From the NCBI GenBank assembly GCA_009774175.1, contig VSNG01000018.1:4831-68830 (forward strand): a stretch of 64,000 nt of DNA, in the 5' to 3' direction. Positions 8,106 through 16,285 of the stretch are shown piece after piece. A model generated the notes under the pieces. The model was not told the DNA's origin and ran no database searches. It saw nothing but the letters and a program-made list of their open reading frames with translations. This DNA comes from Lachnospiraceae bacterium. Its GTDB lineage: Bacteria > Bacillota > Clostridia > Lachnospirales > Lachnospiraceae. Numbering within the stretch: position 1 is the first letter of the stretch; each line of letters starts with the position of its first letter. The position numbers and the translations under genes were made by a program.

Positions 8106-10524
8106 TGGCAAGTTCCTCCGGGCGTGTCGTCATTATGCGGTAAAGCTCTGTGTCTGTGGGGAAGCGGTCTACAAAGGGCAGTATCACGTTGCCGTAGAAG
8201 ATAAGCCCCTGCCCGGCTTCGGAGTGGGTCACATAGGAAAGCTGCTTGTTGGAAATGCCTAACTGCTTCGCCAAAATCTGCCTGTCGCCGCCTGCTTGGT
8301 TCAGCATATAAATAAAATCGCTGTTTTCAAAAATGTTTTCGATTTCCCGGCTTGCAAGCAAATCTTTGACGTTCTGTGTTATGCCCGTGGGTATGCCGCC
8401 CCATTTTCTGAAACGCTTCCAGATTTCCACGCTGTAAGCCGCCGTCTGTTCCTCTTTCAGCAGTAAGTGAAATTCGTCTGAATAGTACCATGTGTTAGCG
8501 TGGCGTTCCCGGTTCTCGGTCACACGTCCCCAAACTTGGTCTTGTATGATGAGCATACCTAACTTTTTGAGCTGCTTTCCTAATTCCTTAATGTCAAAGC
8601 AGACAAGGCGGTTATGTATGTCTATGTTGGTGCGGTGGTTGAACACGTTAAGGCTTCCATGCACATACAGTTCAAGGGCTGCGGCTACCCGTGCGGCTTC
8701 CGCTTCCGGCTGTTTCTTTAGTGCGTTGTATAAATCTTCCAGTATCGGCATTTTCGCCGGGTCGGGGTCGGCAAGGTACTCACGGTAAACCTCCCGCACG
8801 GCACGGTCAATCACGGTCTTTTCGATTGGCTCTAAGCCGCTTTTGCCGCCAACGACAAGCTCACAAAGGGAAAGGATAAAGTCGCTTTTCAGTGACAGGG
8901 GGCTTTCGTCCTCGGAATAATTGAGGTTCAAGTCCATAGGGTTCACAAAATCCCGGCTTGTGGGAGAGATTTTCACTACCTGCCCGCCTAACCGGTTGAC
9001 AAGGGGTGCGTACTCTGCTTCGGGGTCGCATATCAAGATACAGTCCTTTTTGTCCGCAACAAGGAATACGTTTGTGATTTCACGCTTTGCGGAAAAGCTC
9101 TTGCCGCTGCCCGGTGTCCCTAAAATTAAACCATTAGGATTTTTGAGCTTCTTCCTGTCCGCAAGTATCATGTTGTTAGAAAGTGCGTTCAAGCCGTAGT
9201 AGAGGGCTTCCCCGTTCTGAAAAAGCTCCTGCGTGGTAAACGGCACGAAAATAGCCGTGCTTGACGTGGTAAGCCCCCGCTGTATGGGGATTTCGTTCAG
9301 TCCCAAAGGCAGGGACGACATAAGCCCGGCTTCCTGCTGATAGTCAAGGCGCACAAGGGAACAGTTGGCTTTCTGCGCCACGCCCGCCGTCTGGAATATC
9401 TGGTTGTCAAGCTGCTGTCTGTTGTCCGCAAGGTTTACCACAAGCAGGGTAAGGAGAAACATTCGCTCGTTGCGGCTCTGCAAGTCCCGCAAGAGGTCTT
9501 TTGCGTCCCCGCCGTAGGTGGCAAGGTCAGATGGTATTATATCCATGTCGTACCCGCTGCGTACCGCCTTTTTCTGCTCGGCTATCTTCATTGCGTCAAG
9601 GTCGGTTATCTTGCGCTTAATGGTCTTTATGGCTTCGCTCTGGTCGATACTGCGGATATGCAGGTTTACTAATAAATGCCCGTCTACGTTCAAGAGGTCG
9701 GCAAGCAGGCGGTCATTGAGTTCCGGCGCAAGTATCTGCAAGAACGATACCGCCCCGGTCTTGTCGCCCATGCCGAACATACGCCCATTCTTGAAAGCGA
9801 ATGAGGGCGGCGCAATGAAATCTTTCGTGGAAAGCCCGGACGGTACAAGCCATTTCCAGTTGAATAAAAATTTCCTGTCCCCGTCCGGGTGGAAAATGCC
9901 GTGCAGCACTTCAAGCCGTTCTTTCCCGTCAAGGGGTCGGTTCGCCGCCCCTAAGATTTTGAGGTGGTTTAATATGTCCGTTTCCAGTCGGGAAAGCCGG
10001 GACTTTGCATTTTTAAGGCTGTCGGCTTCCAGTGTGAATGTGAGGTATTTGTGCTTCACAAGCCCGTTGTTGCCCTTTGCAAGCTGTTCTTTGAGCATGG
10101 CGGCGTATTCCTCCCGCACATCATCGAAGCCGTCCTGCTGCGGCGGTATGGCGATACTCTTTGAGAAGTCCCCCTGCCCGGCTATGCGGTTCACAAAGGT
10201 AAGCTGCAAGCCTACGGAGCTGTCAAGGGAGTTGTAGAAGTCGCAAAGGGCTTCAAAGGTGGCTGTCTTGTCGTCCGGCTGTGCAAGCTGATAGTTGATG
10301 TCGGAAAACTCAACGCTCTTTGAGAAAAGATTGTCCTTTACCCGGCATATCCCGTCCGGGTACATCTGCAAGTAGGGGATTGTCTGCTGTGCGGTGCGCT
10401 TTTTCCCGTCCCCCTTTGCCTGCCGCATGAGGGCGGCTATCTGCTTTTTTTCTGCCCGTGTGAGCCGGATTTTCTCTTTTGCCTGCTGGTTTTGCGGTCT
10501 GTCTTTGATAGCTTTTTTTCGCAA
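8098..10524 (-). CDS. VirB4-like conjugation ATPase (CD1110/TraE type)
   Basis: 808 residues, the usual length for the family. It has an N-terminal VirB4/CagE domain, then an ATPase domain with Walker A GTPGSGKS (residues 469-476). A Walker B region ends in YYSDEFHLLLKEEQ, followed by a TGITQNVKDLL motif typical of VirB4/TraE proteins. It powers substrate handling and pilus or channel assembly at the membrane. The start (MRKKAIKDRPQNQQ) lies inside the preceding PrgI gene, giving a 215-nt out-of-frame overlap. The downstream Mom-like gene overlaps its stop. Confidence 0.95.
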   Translation of the reverse strand: MRKKAIKDRPQNQQAKEKIRLTRAEKKQIAALMRQAKGDGKKRTAQQTIPYLQMYPDGICRVKDNLFSKSVEFSDINYQLAQPDDKTATFEALCDFYNSLDSSVGLQLTFVNRIAGQGDFSKSIAIPPQQDGFDDVREEYAAMLKEQLAKGNNGLVKHKYLTFTLEADSLKNAKSRLSRLETDILNHLKILGAANRPLDGKERLEVLHGIFHPDGDRKFLFNWKWLVPSGLSTKDFIAPPSFAFKNGRMFGMGDKTGAVSFLQILAPELNDRLLADLLNVDGHLLVNLHIRSIDQSEAIKTIKRKITDLDAMKIAEQKKAVRSGYDMDIIPSDLATYGGDAKDLLRDLQSRNERMFLLTLLVVNLADNRQQLDNQIFQTAGVAQKANCSLVRLDYQQEAGLMSSLPLGLNEIPIQRGLTTSSTAIFVPFTTQELFQNGEALYYGLNALSNNMILADRKKLKNPNGLILGTPGSGKSFSAKREITNVFLVADKKDCILICDPEAEYAPLVNRLGGQVVKISPTSRDFVNPMDLNLNYSEDESPLSLKSDFILSLCELVVGGKSGLEPIEKTVIDRAVREVYREYLADPDPAKMPILEDLYNALKKQPEAEAARVAAALELYVHGSLNVFNHRTNIDIHNRLVCFDIKELGKQLKKLGMLIIQDQVWGRVTENRERHANTWYYSDEFHLLLKEEQTAAYSVEIWKRFRKWGGIPTGITQNVKDLLASREIENIFENSDFIYMLNQAGGDRQILAKQLGISNKQLSYVTHSEAGQGLIFYGNVILPFVDRFPTDTELYRIMTTRPEELANG

Positions 10525-10876
10525 TGGCTGTTACCTCCTTGTTAAGTTTCCGTTGCTTCGCTAAGACGGCATAATAGTTTTCCGTCTGGTAGGGTCGTTC
10601 CTTTGGCGTGAGGAAAAACACTTTTATGATGTTGCCTAACACTTTTTCAAGGGGCTGTCCGTGCTTTTCGTACATGGCGAACAGGAAAAACGGGAGCATG
10701 GCAAGAACCATGAGAAAGGTCGCTGCTGTCTGCGGGACGCTGCCTTTTAGGAGAAAGAACAGGGGAACGCCCACGGCTGCCGCCATGCTGAAACACACAA
10801 GCTGCCGCTTGGTAAGGTTCAGCGCAACTTTGGTCTTTACTTTCGTAAGGTCTTTGGGTACTGTGACATACGCCAT
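10310..10876 (-). CDS. PrgI-family T4SS membrane protein
   Basis: 188 residues. MAYVTVPKDLTKVKTKV at the start is the family hallmark. Two adjacent transmembrane helices (LVCFSMAAAVGVPLFFLL and TAATFLMVLAMLPFFLFAM) are followed by the conserved KVFFLTPKERPYQTENYY. PrgI proteins correspond to VirB3 and partner VirB4. Residues after ~118 are basic, low-complexity and encoded over the beginning of virB4 in another frame. That tail may have been generated by the overlap and need not be conserved. Confidence 0.9.
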   Translation of the reverse strand: MAYVTVPKDLTKVKTKVALNLTKRQLVCFSMAAAVGVPLFFLLKGSVPQTAATFLMVLAMLPFFLFAMYEKHGQPLEKVLGNIIKVFFLTPKERPYQTENYYAVLAKQRKLNKEVTAIAKKSYQRQTAKPAGKRENPAHTGRKKADSRPHAAGKGGREKAHRTADNPLLADVPGRDMPGKGQSFLKER

Positions 10877-10918
10877 TTGTTGTCCTCCTTTCTGCCCGCA
10901 TGGGGCGTTGTCTGAAAT

Positions 10919-11788
10919 CTAATGTGCGTGGAAAATGCTCTTTGCAAGGCTTCCCGTCTTAAAGAGGGAGAAGCAGAGTATCACGGTGTAGGCGGCTATG
11001 CTGAAAATGGCACTGTGCAGGTTTGCGGCGATTACCATTTCATTTACAAGCACGGCGTAGATACCAACGCATACCATGATGAAAAAGCCCTGTACGCCCA
11101 ATGCGAACAAGCCTTTTAGGTAGTTGTTCCCAATGCTTCCCCATTCCCGGTTCGTCATGGTCGCAAAGGGGATAGGGGCAACGGAGCAGGTCAAATATAT
11201 CTCTATCATTCTTCCGTAGAGGATAACCGTAATCAGTACGGACATAATCTTCATGCACATACTAACAAGGGCGGTTTCCATTACAAGCAAAAGCAGTTCG
11301 GGGACTTCCATTGTTTCCATTGTGGCGGTCATTGCGGCAAGGGTGCTTTCCACGTCAATAGCGGTGTCGGAGCTTATCACGCCCGCCGCACTGTTGACTA
11401 AATGCTGCCCCACGTCAAAGACCGCCATAGTAATGTCAAAAACGTGGGTAACAAGGTAGACGGCTACCCACGCTTTGAATACATACTTAAAGAACATGAA
11501 AGTATCAATGTCATGCAGGCTGTTCTTGTCCGTAACCATGCTGATTAGTTCCACGCATAGCACATAAGTAATGACAAGTCCCGCAATGGGGAGAATGACG
11601 GTCTGTGAAAGGTTCTGTATCATGGAAAACACGCCGCCATTCCACCCCTGCGGGGTCTGCCCTGCCTGCGCCGCTATCGTGCCTACTTTCTCGTTCACGT
11701 CCCCGAACATATTTGACAGGTTTCCGTTAATCGCCCCGATTAAAAGCTCCTTTAGCCATTCGTTAATGGCTTCAAATATGCTCTCCAT
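10919..11788 (-). CDS. VirB6/TrbL-like integral membrane T4SS protein (CD1112 type)
   Basis: 289 residues with about six to seven hydrophobic helices and almost no soluble domain. It has the features of the TrbL/VirB6 group used by Tn1549-like elements: an N-terminal amphipathic region (MESIFEAINEWLKELLIG), a polar loop rich in Gln/Gly, and SVAPIPFATMTNREWGSIGNN before the last helices. VirB6 proteins form the inner-membrane part of the conjugation channel. It is preceded by the Maff2 gene (19-nt gap) and followed by prgI. Confidence 0.85.
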   Translation of the reverse strand: MESIFEAINEWLKELLIGAINGNLSNMFGDVNEKVGTIAAQAGQTPQGWNGGVFSMIQNLSQTVILPIAGLVITYVLCVELISMVTDKNSLHDIDTFMFFKYVFKAWVAVYLVTHVFDITMAVFDVGQHLVNSAAGVISSDTAIDVESTLAAMTATMETMEVPELLLLVMETALVSMCMKIMSVLITVILYGRMIEIYLTCSVAPIPFATMTNREWGSIGNNYLKGLFALGVQGFFIMVCVGIYAVLVNEMVIAANLHSAIFSIAAYTVILCFSLFKTGSLAKSIFHAH

Positions 11789-11807
11789 AAGCGGCTACCT
11801 CCCCGGA

Positions 11808-12023
11808 TTATCCGAACAGCCCGGAAAGCAGCGGGATTAAGGTTGTGCCGATAAGCGCAACGCCGCCGCCCGCCATAAGCTGCTTCATGCCTTGACTTTT
11901 CGCCCCCGGATTGTCGTTGCCGTAACCCTCTAAGAGATTGATAACGCCCCATACGCCCAGACCTGCGCCCAATGCGATAACAAGTGTCTGCAATACGTTT
12001 ACTGCGCTGTTAAAAAATGCCAT
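11808..12023 (-). CDS. Maff2 family small membrane protein (pilin-like)
   Basis: 71 residues starting MAFFNSAVNVLQTLVIALG, with a GAGGG-type second helix (LMAGGGVALIGTTLIPLLSG). Its size and two-helix layout resemble TrbC/VirB2 pilins, and its place just before the VirB6-like gene fits that role. The role is inferred. Start ATG 12023 has GAGGG upstream; a longer in-frame extension to 12179 runs through a terminator hairpin and is rejected. Confidence 0.85.
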   Translation of the reverse strand: MAFFNSAVNVLQTLVIALGAGLGVWGVINLLEGYGNDNPGAKSQGMKQLMAGGGVALIGTTLIPLLSGLFG

Positions 12024-12076
12024 ATAGCCCTCGCTTTCTGCCGTTTCCTGCGGCTTGGAAAATGGTTTTTGGGTAT

Positions 12077-12102
12077 GAAAAAAGCCGCCAGTCTTGGCGG
12101 CT
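12077..12102 (-). terminator. Intrinsic terminator upstream of the Maff2 gene
   Basis: Read on the minus strand, AGCCGCCA-AGAC-TGGCGGCT is an 8-bp perfect GC-rich stem with a tetraloop, followed directly by six T. It lies in the ~285-base stretch between the small ORF ending at 12309 and the Maff2 start at 12023. It would divide the ICE transfer genes into two transcription units or act as an attenuator. Nothing else recognisable was seen in that stretch. Confidence 0.7.
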
Positions 12103-12308
12103 GTCCCCACGCTGCGTAGGTGCTGCGGCGTGGCGGTATTCAGTTGTAAAGGGGTGGTGCGCTCCCTTTGTGGGCGCACGAACCATGTACCCGGTGTTTA
12201 CGTTTTTGATGATATGTACCTCCGTTTTTATAAATAAATGAATGAATGGGGGAGAGGGGGAGTTTCAGCCGCCGCCCGGCGTTGTGGGAATGTGTATAAC
12301 TGCCTTGC

Positions 12309-12509
12309 TCATGGAGTTGTGGGAAACGCTGTTTGCAGGACGTGGGAAAGCTCCACTTTGCTTTTCCATGTGCTGTGAATGGCGTTTTCCATGACGGAAT
12401 AGCCTGTTATGCACATTTCCATGACGCAAAGCCCTTTTCCCTGCGCCTTTTCCCCTGCCCCCATATCCTCCCCGGCTGCTATGCAAAAGGGCGGCTTTCC
12501 TGCCGTCAC
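12309..12509 (-). CDS. Small ICE ORF, function unknown
   Basis: A possible 66-residue protein starting at GTG 12509, which overlaps the stop of the preceding ORF (GTGA). It contains two repeated Met-Glu segments (LCVMEMCITGYSVMENAIHS) and ends in VLQTAFPTTP. The overlap suggests coupling, but composition gives little support and no family was recognised. Confidence 0.4.
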   Translation of the reverse strand: MTAGKPPFCIAAGEDMGAGEKAQGKGLCVMEMCITGYSVMENAIHSTWKSKVELSHVLQTAFPTTP

Positions 12510-12676
12510 TGTTGCGGGATAAGCCCCCGGCGTGTGACATACTCCGTTGCATAAAGGCGGTTTTCTGCGTCCCGTTCCTCCCAGTATTCCCGCAATGCGT
12601 TTTCTGCGGTTTCCGCAACATTCATCAGAAATCTTTCAATGTCATTTTCTTTTGTCTTTGTGTTACGTCTGCTCAT
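12506..12676 (-). CDS. Small charged ICE protein, function unknown
   Basis: 56 residues from ATG 12676 (GGAGGA 8 nt upstream), beginning MSRRNTKTKENDIERFLMNV. The body is a single amphipathic helix rich in Glu and Arg (AENALREYWEERDAENRLY). It overlaps the end of the coupling-protein gene by 14 nt and the next ORF by 4 nt. Its good ribosome site and helical pattern suggest a real gene. Confidence 0.55.
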   Translation of the reverse strand: MSRRNTKTKENDIERFLMNVAETAENALREYWEERDAENRLYATEYVTRRGLIPQQ

Positions 12677-14456
12677 GGTCTGTGTCCTCCTGCAAATCTG
12701 CCCCGTCAATCTCGTAGAGGTCGAACGGTTCTTCCGGCTTGATAACTGCCGGGCGGCGTTTTAGATACTTCTCAATGTCAAATACATTCTTTTTGTCAAA
12801 ATCGGAAAGGAATTTATATCTTGGGTGCTTGGTTATATCGAACTTGTCACTGAAAAAGGGGCGTGCGCCCCTTACCTGCAAGATACATTTGCCGCCGTCC
12901 ATGACGGAAAGCTCGTCTTGTGTCATAAGCTCCTTGCCTAATTTCTGATAATTCAGCCCGTAGGTCTTTTCCTTTCCCCGGTTCTCGGAAGTGTTGTATA
13001 AATCTATGGTTTCTTTCCCTAAAAGCTCCGACATTTCTTTGAGCGTGGTTTTCTCCTTGCCGCCTAAGAAAAGGGTCGTGTCGCAATTCCCTACAATCGT
13101 GTCGGCGTTGTCCTTGTAAATGGCTTTTAACTGGCTCTGCGCCTGCAAGATAAGGCAGGCGGATATTTCCCGGCTTCGTATGGTGGCAATCAGTTTTTCC
13201 AGTTTGGGTATCTGCCCGATATTCGCCACTTCATCAAGCAGGCAGCGGACGTGTACGGGAAGCCTGCCGCCGTACACATCATCTGCCTTGTCGCACAAGA
13301 GGTTGAAAAGCTGCGTATACATCATGGCAACAATGAAATTGAATGTGTCGTCCGTGTCGGAGATAATGACAAAGAGGGCGGTTTTCCTGTCCCCCAACGT
13401 GTCAAGCTCCAAATCGTCCGTTTCCATGAGTTCCCTAAGTTCCCGAATGTCAAACGGGGCTAAACGTGCGCCGCATGAAATCAAGATAGATTTAGCGGTC
13501 TTGCCCGCCGCAAGTTTGTATTTTTTATACTGCTTTACGGCAAAGTGTTCCGGGTCTTTTTCTTCCAGACGGTCAAACATCAAATCCACGGGGTTCTTAA
13601 AGTCCTCGTCGTCCTCCCTCGCTTCACTTGCGTTTATCATGTCAAGCAGGGTCGTAAAATTCTTTTCTTCCTCCGGGGCTTCGTAGTAGATGTAGCCGAT
13701 TAGTGCGGTGTAGTAGAGCTTTTCCGCTTTCGTCCAGAAGTCCTCGGACGACTTTTCGCCCTCGCCTTTGGTGTTTACCATGATTGTGTTGACAAGTTTC
13801 AATATGTCTTTCTCGCTGTGCAGGTAGGCAAAGGGGTTGTAGTGCATGGACTTCTTGAAATTGATAGTATTTAATATTTTTATCCGATACCCGCCCTTTT
13901 CTAAGAGCTTTCCGCACTCCAAAACGATTGTGCCTTTGGGGTCTGTCACGCAGTACGAACTGTGCATTTGCATTAAGTTAGGCTTGACAAAAAAGCGGGT
14001 CTTGCCGCTGCCCGAACCGCCTATGACTAACACATTTTTATTCCTCGCATACTTTGGACTTTTGGGGCGGCTGTTCATGGTAAGCCGTTCCGTCTGCGTC
14101 AGCAGGACGTTGTTGTAAAAGTCCGGGTCAATGTAGGGTTCAATATCTTTTGCGTTGCCCCACCTTGCAGAGCCATATTCAACGCCCTTGCGGTACTTCT
14201 TGGCGTTCTTGCCTTTTAGGTAGACGGCAATCCGCATAATAACCGCCCCGGCAACGCCGATAAGAAAATCCTGCCCGTTAAGGCTTGGCAATGGATTTTC
14301 AAAAGTGGCTGTCACGCCCTCCATGATGTGTAGGAGCTTCCCGGAGAGGTCAGCCCCCGGAGAGAGCCGGAACGCTTCGCCAATCTTCATAAAGAGCCAT
14401 ACAAAGAGCAGGTACGGCGCATTGAGGATAAGCAGCTTTTTGATGTTCGGTTTCAT
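12663..14456 (-). CDS. VirD4/TraG-like type IV coupling protein (CD1115 type)
   Basis: 597 residues. Two N-terminal transmembrane helices (residues ~10-25 and ~62-80) are followed by an ATPase domain with Walker A GGSGSGKT (146-153). A Walker B/DExx region reads CLLDEVANIGQIPKLEKL, and LILQAQSQLKAIY is the typical TraG/VirD4 motif. It recruits the relaxase-DNA complex to the secretion channel. It overlaps PcfB by four nt (ATGA), matching the usual PcfB-coupling protein pairing. Confidence 0.95.
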   Translation of the reverse strand: MKPNIKKLLILNAPYLLFVWLFMKIGEAFRLSPGADLSGKLLHIMEGVTATFENPLPSLNGQDFLIGVAGAVIMRIAVYLKGKNAKKYRKGVEYGSARWGNAKDIEPYIDPDFYNNVLLTQTERLTMNSRPKSPKYARNKNVLVIGGSGSGKTRFFVKPNLMQMHSSYCVTDPKGTIVLECGKLLEKGGYRIKILNTINFKKSMHYNPFAYLHSEKDILKLVNTIMVNTKGEGEKSSEDFWTKAEKLYYTALIGYIYYEAPEEEKNFTTLLDMINASEAREDDEDFKNPVDLMFDRLEEKDPEHFAVKQYKKYKLAAGKTAKSILISCGARLAPFDIRELRELMETDDLELDTLGDRKTALFVIISDTDDTFNFIVAMMYTQLFNLLCDKADDVYGGRLPVHVRCLLDEVANIGQIPKLEKLIATIRSREISACLILQAQSQLKAIYKDNADTIVGNCDTTLFLGGKEKTTLKEMSELLGKETIDLYNTSENRGKEKTYGLNYQKLGKELMTQDELSVMDGGKCILQVRGARPFFSDKFDITKHPRYKFLSDFDKKNVFDIEKYLKRRPAVIKPEEPFDLYEIDGADLQEDTDHEQT

Positions 14457-14929
14457 CTGTCACGCCCCCTGTCCTTGTTTTTTACTTTCTCCCGGTTCGC
14501 ATTTCTCTGCTTTGCTTTTTCCTTAAAGGCGGCTAACGCCTTGCGGATTGACGGTTTTTTCTCCCGGCTTAATTTCTTGGCGGCAAACTCCTTAAAGGCT
14601 TCCGTCATAACGTCCACGTCACGCCCTTTGAAAAAGACAAGATACCGGGGCGGTTCTTCGCCCTTGACTTTCTTTAGGCTGTAATCAATGCCGTATTTCT
14701 TGGCAACGGGTTCAAACGCCTTTATGTTAGCGTCCGTGATTTCCATACTGGAAACGCCCGTGTTCTGCTTCATAAGGTGCTTTAGGGTCTGTTTGCCCTT
14801 GTATTCCTTTGGTGCTTTGTGCTTCCTTGCGTCAAGCAGCTTTTTCATGGCTTTCTGTAAGACTTCGGCGGTCAGCCTTGCCGTCTTGATTGAGATAGCA
14901 ACGGTCTTTTCGTTGATTTGTTCCTGCAT
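14453..14929 (-). CDS. PcfB/DUF3801 family conjugation protein
   Basis: 158 residues, mostly helical and basic. A conserved core (TLKHLMKQNTGVSSMEITD, then KKYGIDYSLKKVK and YLVFFKGRDVDVMTEAF) is followed by a Lys/Arg-rich tail. In pCF10, PcfB is an accessory DNA-processing factor, and the DUF3801 family generally precedes the coupling-protein gene, as it does here. ATGA overlap with the VirD4 gene. Confidence 0.9.
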   Translation of the reverse strand: MQEQINEKTVAISIKTARLTAEVLQKAMKKLLDARKHKAPKEYKGKQTLKHLMKQNTGVSSMEITDANIKAFEPVAKKYGIDYSLKKVKGEEPPRYLVFFKGRDVDVMTEAFKEFAAKKLSREKKPSIRKALAAFKEKAKQRNANREKVKNKDRGRDR

Positions 14930-14978
14930 GGGCGGTCAATCCCTCCTTTCTTGGGTCTGTGCGGGGAAGCCGCCCCGG

Positions 14979-15206
14979 TTATCTGTTATGAACACGCACA
15001 CGCAAGCCGTCCAGTACGTCCGTCTTGATACCGACAAGATACCATTCCTGCCCGGTACTCATTTCAATGCGTGTCGGCTTCCATTTGCCGCCTGCGAACA
15101 CGTCAAAACATTCGCCGCAATGCAAGCCGCCGTAGTAATCATTCAGCCCAAAGCGGATATTATAACGTCCGCTTTCTTTGTCAAAAATCAAAGCTCCCTG
15201 TTTCAT
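14979..15206 (-). CDS. DUF5348 domain protein
   Basis: 75 residues starting MKQGALIFDKESGRYNIRFG and including YYGGLHCGECFDVFAGGKW and WYLVGI. It is a small beta-rich protein with a conserved GLHCGEC motif and is common at this site in Tn1549-like elements. Function unknown. It overlaps the replication-initiator stop by four nt (ATGA), so it is probably co-translated with it. Confidence 0.85.
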   Translation of the reverse strand: MKQGALIFDKESGRYNIRFGLNDYYGGLHCGECFDVFAGGKWKPTRIEMSTGQEWYLVGIKTDVLDGLRVRVHNR

Positions 15207-16126
15207 AAGGTGTTGTCCTCCCTGTCCTGTGATAAGAATACGCCGCTTGCCATATCGTGAGCGACAAGGGCGGTGTAATAGCTGTCAATGGTGTTTGGTG
15301 CGTTGAAAAGAACCGCAAGCAGATACTTCTTGATGTTGCGTATCTTGGTGGTGTTCTGGTGCATACAGTCAATCACAAACTGGATATGGCTGCTGTTCAG
15401 CTTCATAAACTTAGACTTCACAAGCTCGGCGGGGTAGTCGTCCCCGGCAATGCGTATTACCTTGCGGCGGGTGCAGACGGTTTCAAGCATGAGGGACACA
15501 ATCTCGTCAAGCATACCCCGGTCAATGTTCTTGTCCTGTATCAGATAGGCGTATTCGATATTGTCCTTTATGACTTCCTCATAAGCCCGTACTGCGTCTA
15601 TGTCTGTGTAACCGTTTCCGTTTCCTTTCCGTTCCGGCGCAGCCGTCCCCTCTGGTAAGGGAGTGGAAAGGATAGGAATGGAATGGGTATTTAATAAATC
15701 CGTATTTGATAAATCTTTATTTGATAGTTCTTTATTTAATTGCGTTGGATTTTCCTGCATAGGGTTATCCAATGTTGGATTTTCCGATATAGGCTTGCCC
15801 TGTGTTGGATTTTCCAATATAGGGTTAGGCGGCATTGGAAATTCATGTATCACATAATCAGCCGCCCCTAGCTGTCCTTTTTCGTTCCGCACTCTGGTAC
15901 GGGTCACATAGCCCGCCCGTTCCAGTTCCCGTATTGCTTCCCGGATAGCGTCTATGCCCTCACGGTTGATTTTGGAAAGCCCCTTTAAGGTGTAGTCCCA
16001 TTCTTCGGGCAGGGACAGCATTTGTGAGAGAAGCCCTTTTGATTTTAGGGAAAGGTCAGTATTGCGTAAGTGGTGGTTTGACATAACCGTGTAATTCTGG
16101 TTTTTCTCTACCCGGAATACTGCCAT
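15203..16126 (-). CDS. Replication initiator A / DUF6017 family protein
   Basis: 307 residues. The N-terminal RepA-type winged-helix domain (1-~105) has the family's FRVEKNQNYTVMSNHHLRN and LSLKSKGLLSQMLSLPEEWDYT. The ~110-185 linker contains tandem Asn/Pro repeats. A C-terminal DUF6017 domain follows (VCTRRKVIRIAGDDYPAELVKSKF). It is the first gene of the minus-strand ICE block, about 150 bp inside the chromosomal junction. It probably supports autonomous replication or initiates at an ICE origin; the origin was not located. The ribosome site is AAAGGGG, 8 nt before ATG 16126. Confidence 0.85.
   Translation of the reverse strand: MAVFRVEKNQNYTVMSNHHLRNTDLSLKSKGLLSQMLSLPEEWDYTLKGLSKINREGIDAIREAIRELERAGYVTRTRVRNEKGQLGAADYVIHEFPMPPNPILENPTQGKPISENPTLDNPMQENPTQLNKELSNKDLSNTDLLNTHSIPILSTPLPEGTAAPERKGNGNGYTDIDAVRAYEEVIKDNIEYAYLIQDKNIDRGMLDEIVSLMLETVCTRRKVIRIAGDDYPAELVKSKFMKLNSSHIQFVIDCMHQNTTKIRNIKKYLLAVLFNAPNTIDSYYTALVAHDMASGVFLSQDREDNTL
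15688..15834. repeat. Two adjacent in-frame tandem repeats in the replication-initiator linker
   Basis: Positions 15688-15744 hold nearly four 15-nt units of the form TATTTGATAAATCTT (five-residue Leu-Ser-Asn-Lys-Asp-type repeats). Positions 15745-15834 hold three 30-nt units beginning TTGGATTTTCC (ten-residue Asn-Pro-Thr/Glu-Asn repeats). Both unit sizes are multiples of three, so copy-number change would keep the frame. Confidence 0.8.
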
Positions 16127-16160
16127 TTTATCAGCCCCTTTCCTGTAAGCCCGGACAATG

Positions 16161-16206
16161 AAAAACGCCCGTTCCGTGTGGAAAAGGCGTTTACCATGTG
16201 ATTATA
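16161..16206 (-). promoter_or_regulatory. Candidate promoter -10 and leader hairpin for the ICE rep operon
   Basis: On the minus strand a TATAAT hexamer (plus coordinates 16201-16206) lies 75 bp before the replication-initiator start; no convincing -35 was found at 17 nt. Just downstream, AAACGCC (16186-16192) pairs with GGCGTTT (16163-16169) and runs into five T, a terminator-like shape. It could be a leader attenuator, a 5'-end stabiliser, or a terminator for transcription coming in from the chromosome. Confidence 0.4.
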
Positions 16207-16285
16207 GGGCTTTAAGTTTAGTTTTCGTGTTTCAAGAAAGCCTTGATTTATGCGGGGTTGCGGTGGTTGTCTATAAATACTTGCC
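16207..16285. other. ICE terminus and chromosomal junction
   Basis: Sequence up to about 16,280 is non-coding ICE end DNA, including CAAGAAAGCCTTG, a short inverted repeat that could bind a recombinase. From 16,280 onward the frame encodes L-A-P-N-G-A-G-K-S, the Walker A loop of an ABC ATPase. An in-frame TAA lies at 16274 immediately before it. The normal ~30 residues upstream of Walker A are missing, so the crossover lies between roughly 16276 and 16288. Confidence 0.7.

Larger units (their letters stand above)
1..16282. mobile_element. Terminal part of a Tn1549/CTn-like integrative and conjugative element
   Basis: A contiguous minus-strand block encodes a near-complete Gram-positive type IV secretion set: coupling protein, VirB4, VirB6-like protein, PrgI, a Maff2 pilin-like protein and a NlpC/P60 hydrolase. 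It also carries a replication initiator, topoisomerase III and an ArdC-like protein. Gene order and families match Tn1549-related elements of Clostridia. One end is placed near 16,280, where the element sequence stops and an ABC-transporter gene resumes in mid-reading-frame. The relaxase, recombinase and other end are not in the window, so the element continues beyond position 1. Its recombinase class cannot be told from here. Confidence 0.85.

Noticed and set aside
11808..12179. Long 123-codon form of the Maff2 protein
   Set aside because: Its 5' part spans a minus-strand terminator hairpin and has no ribosome site; ATG 12023 fits the family length.
15745..15834. 30-nt tandem repeats as a CRISPR array
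   Set aside because: The units are adjacent without unique spacers and lie in frame within a gene.
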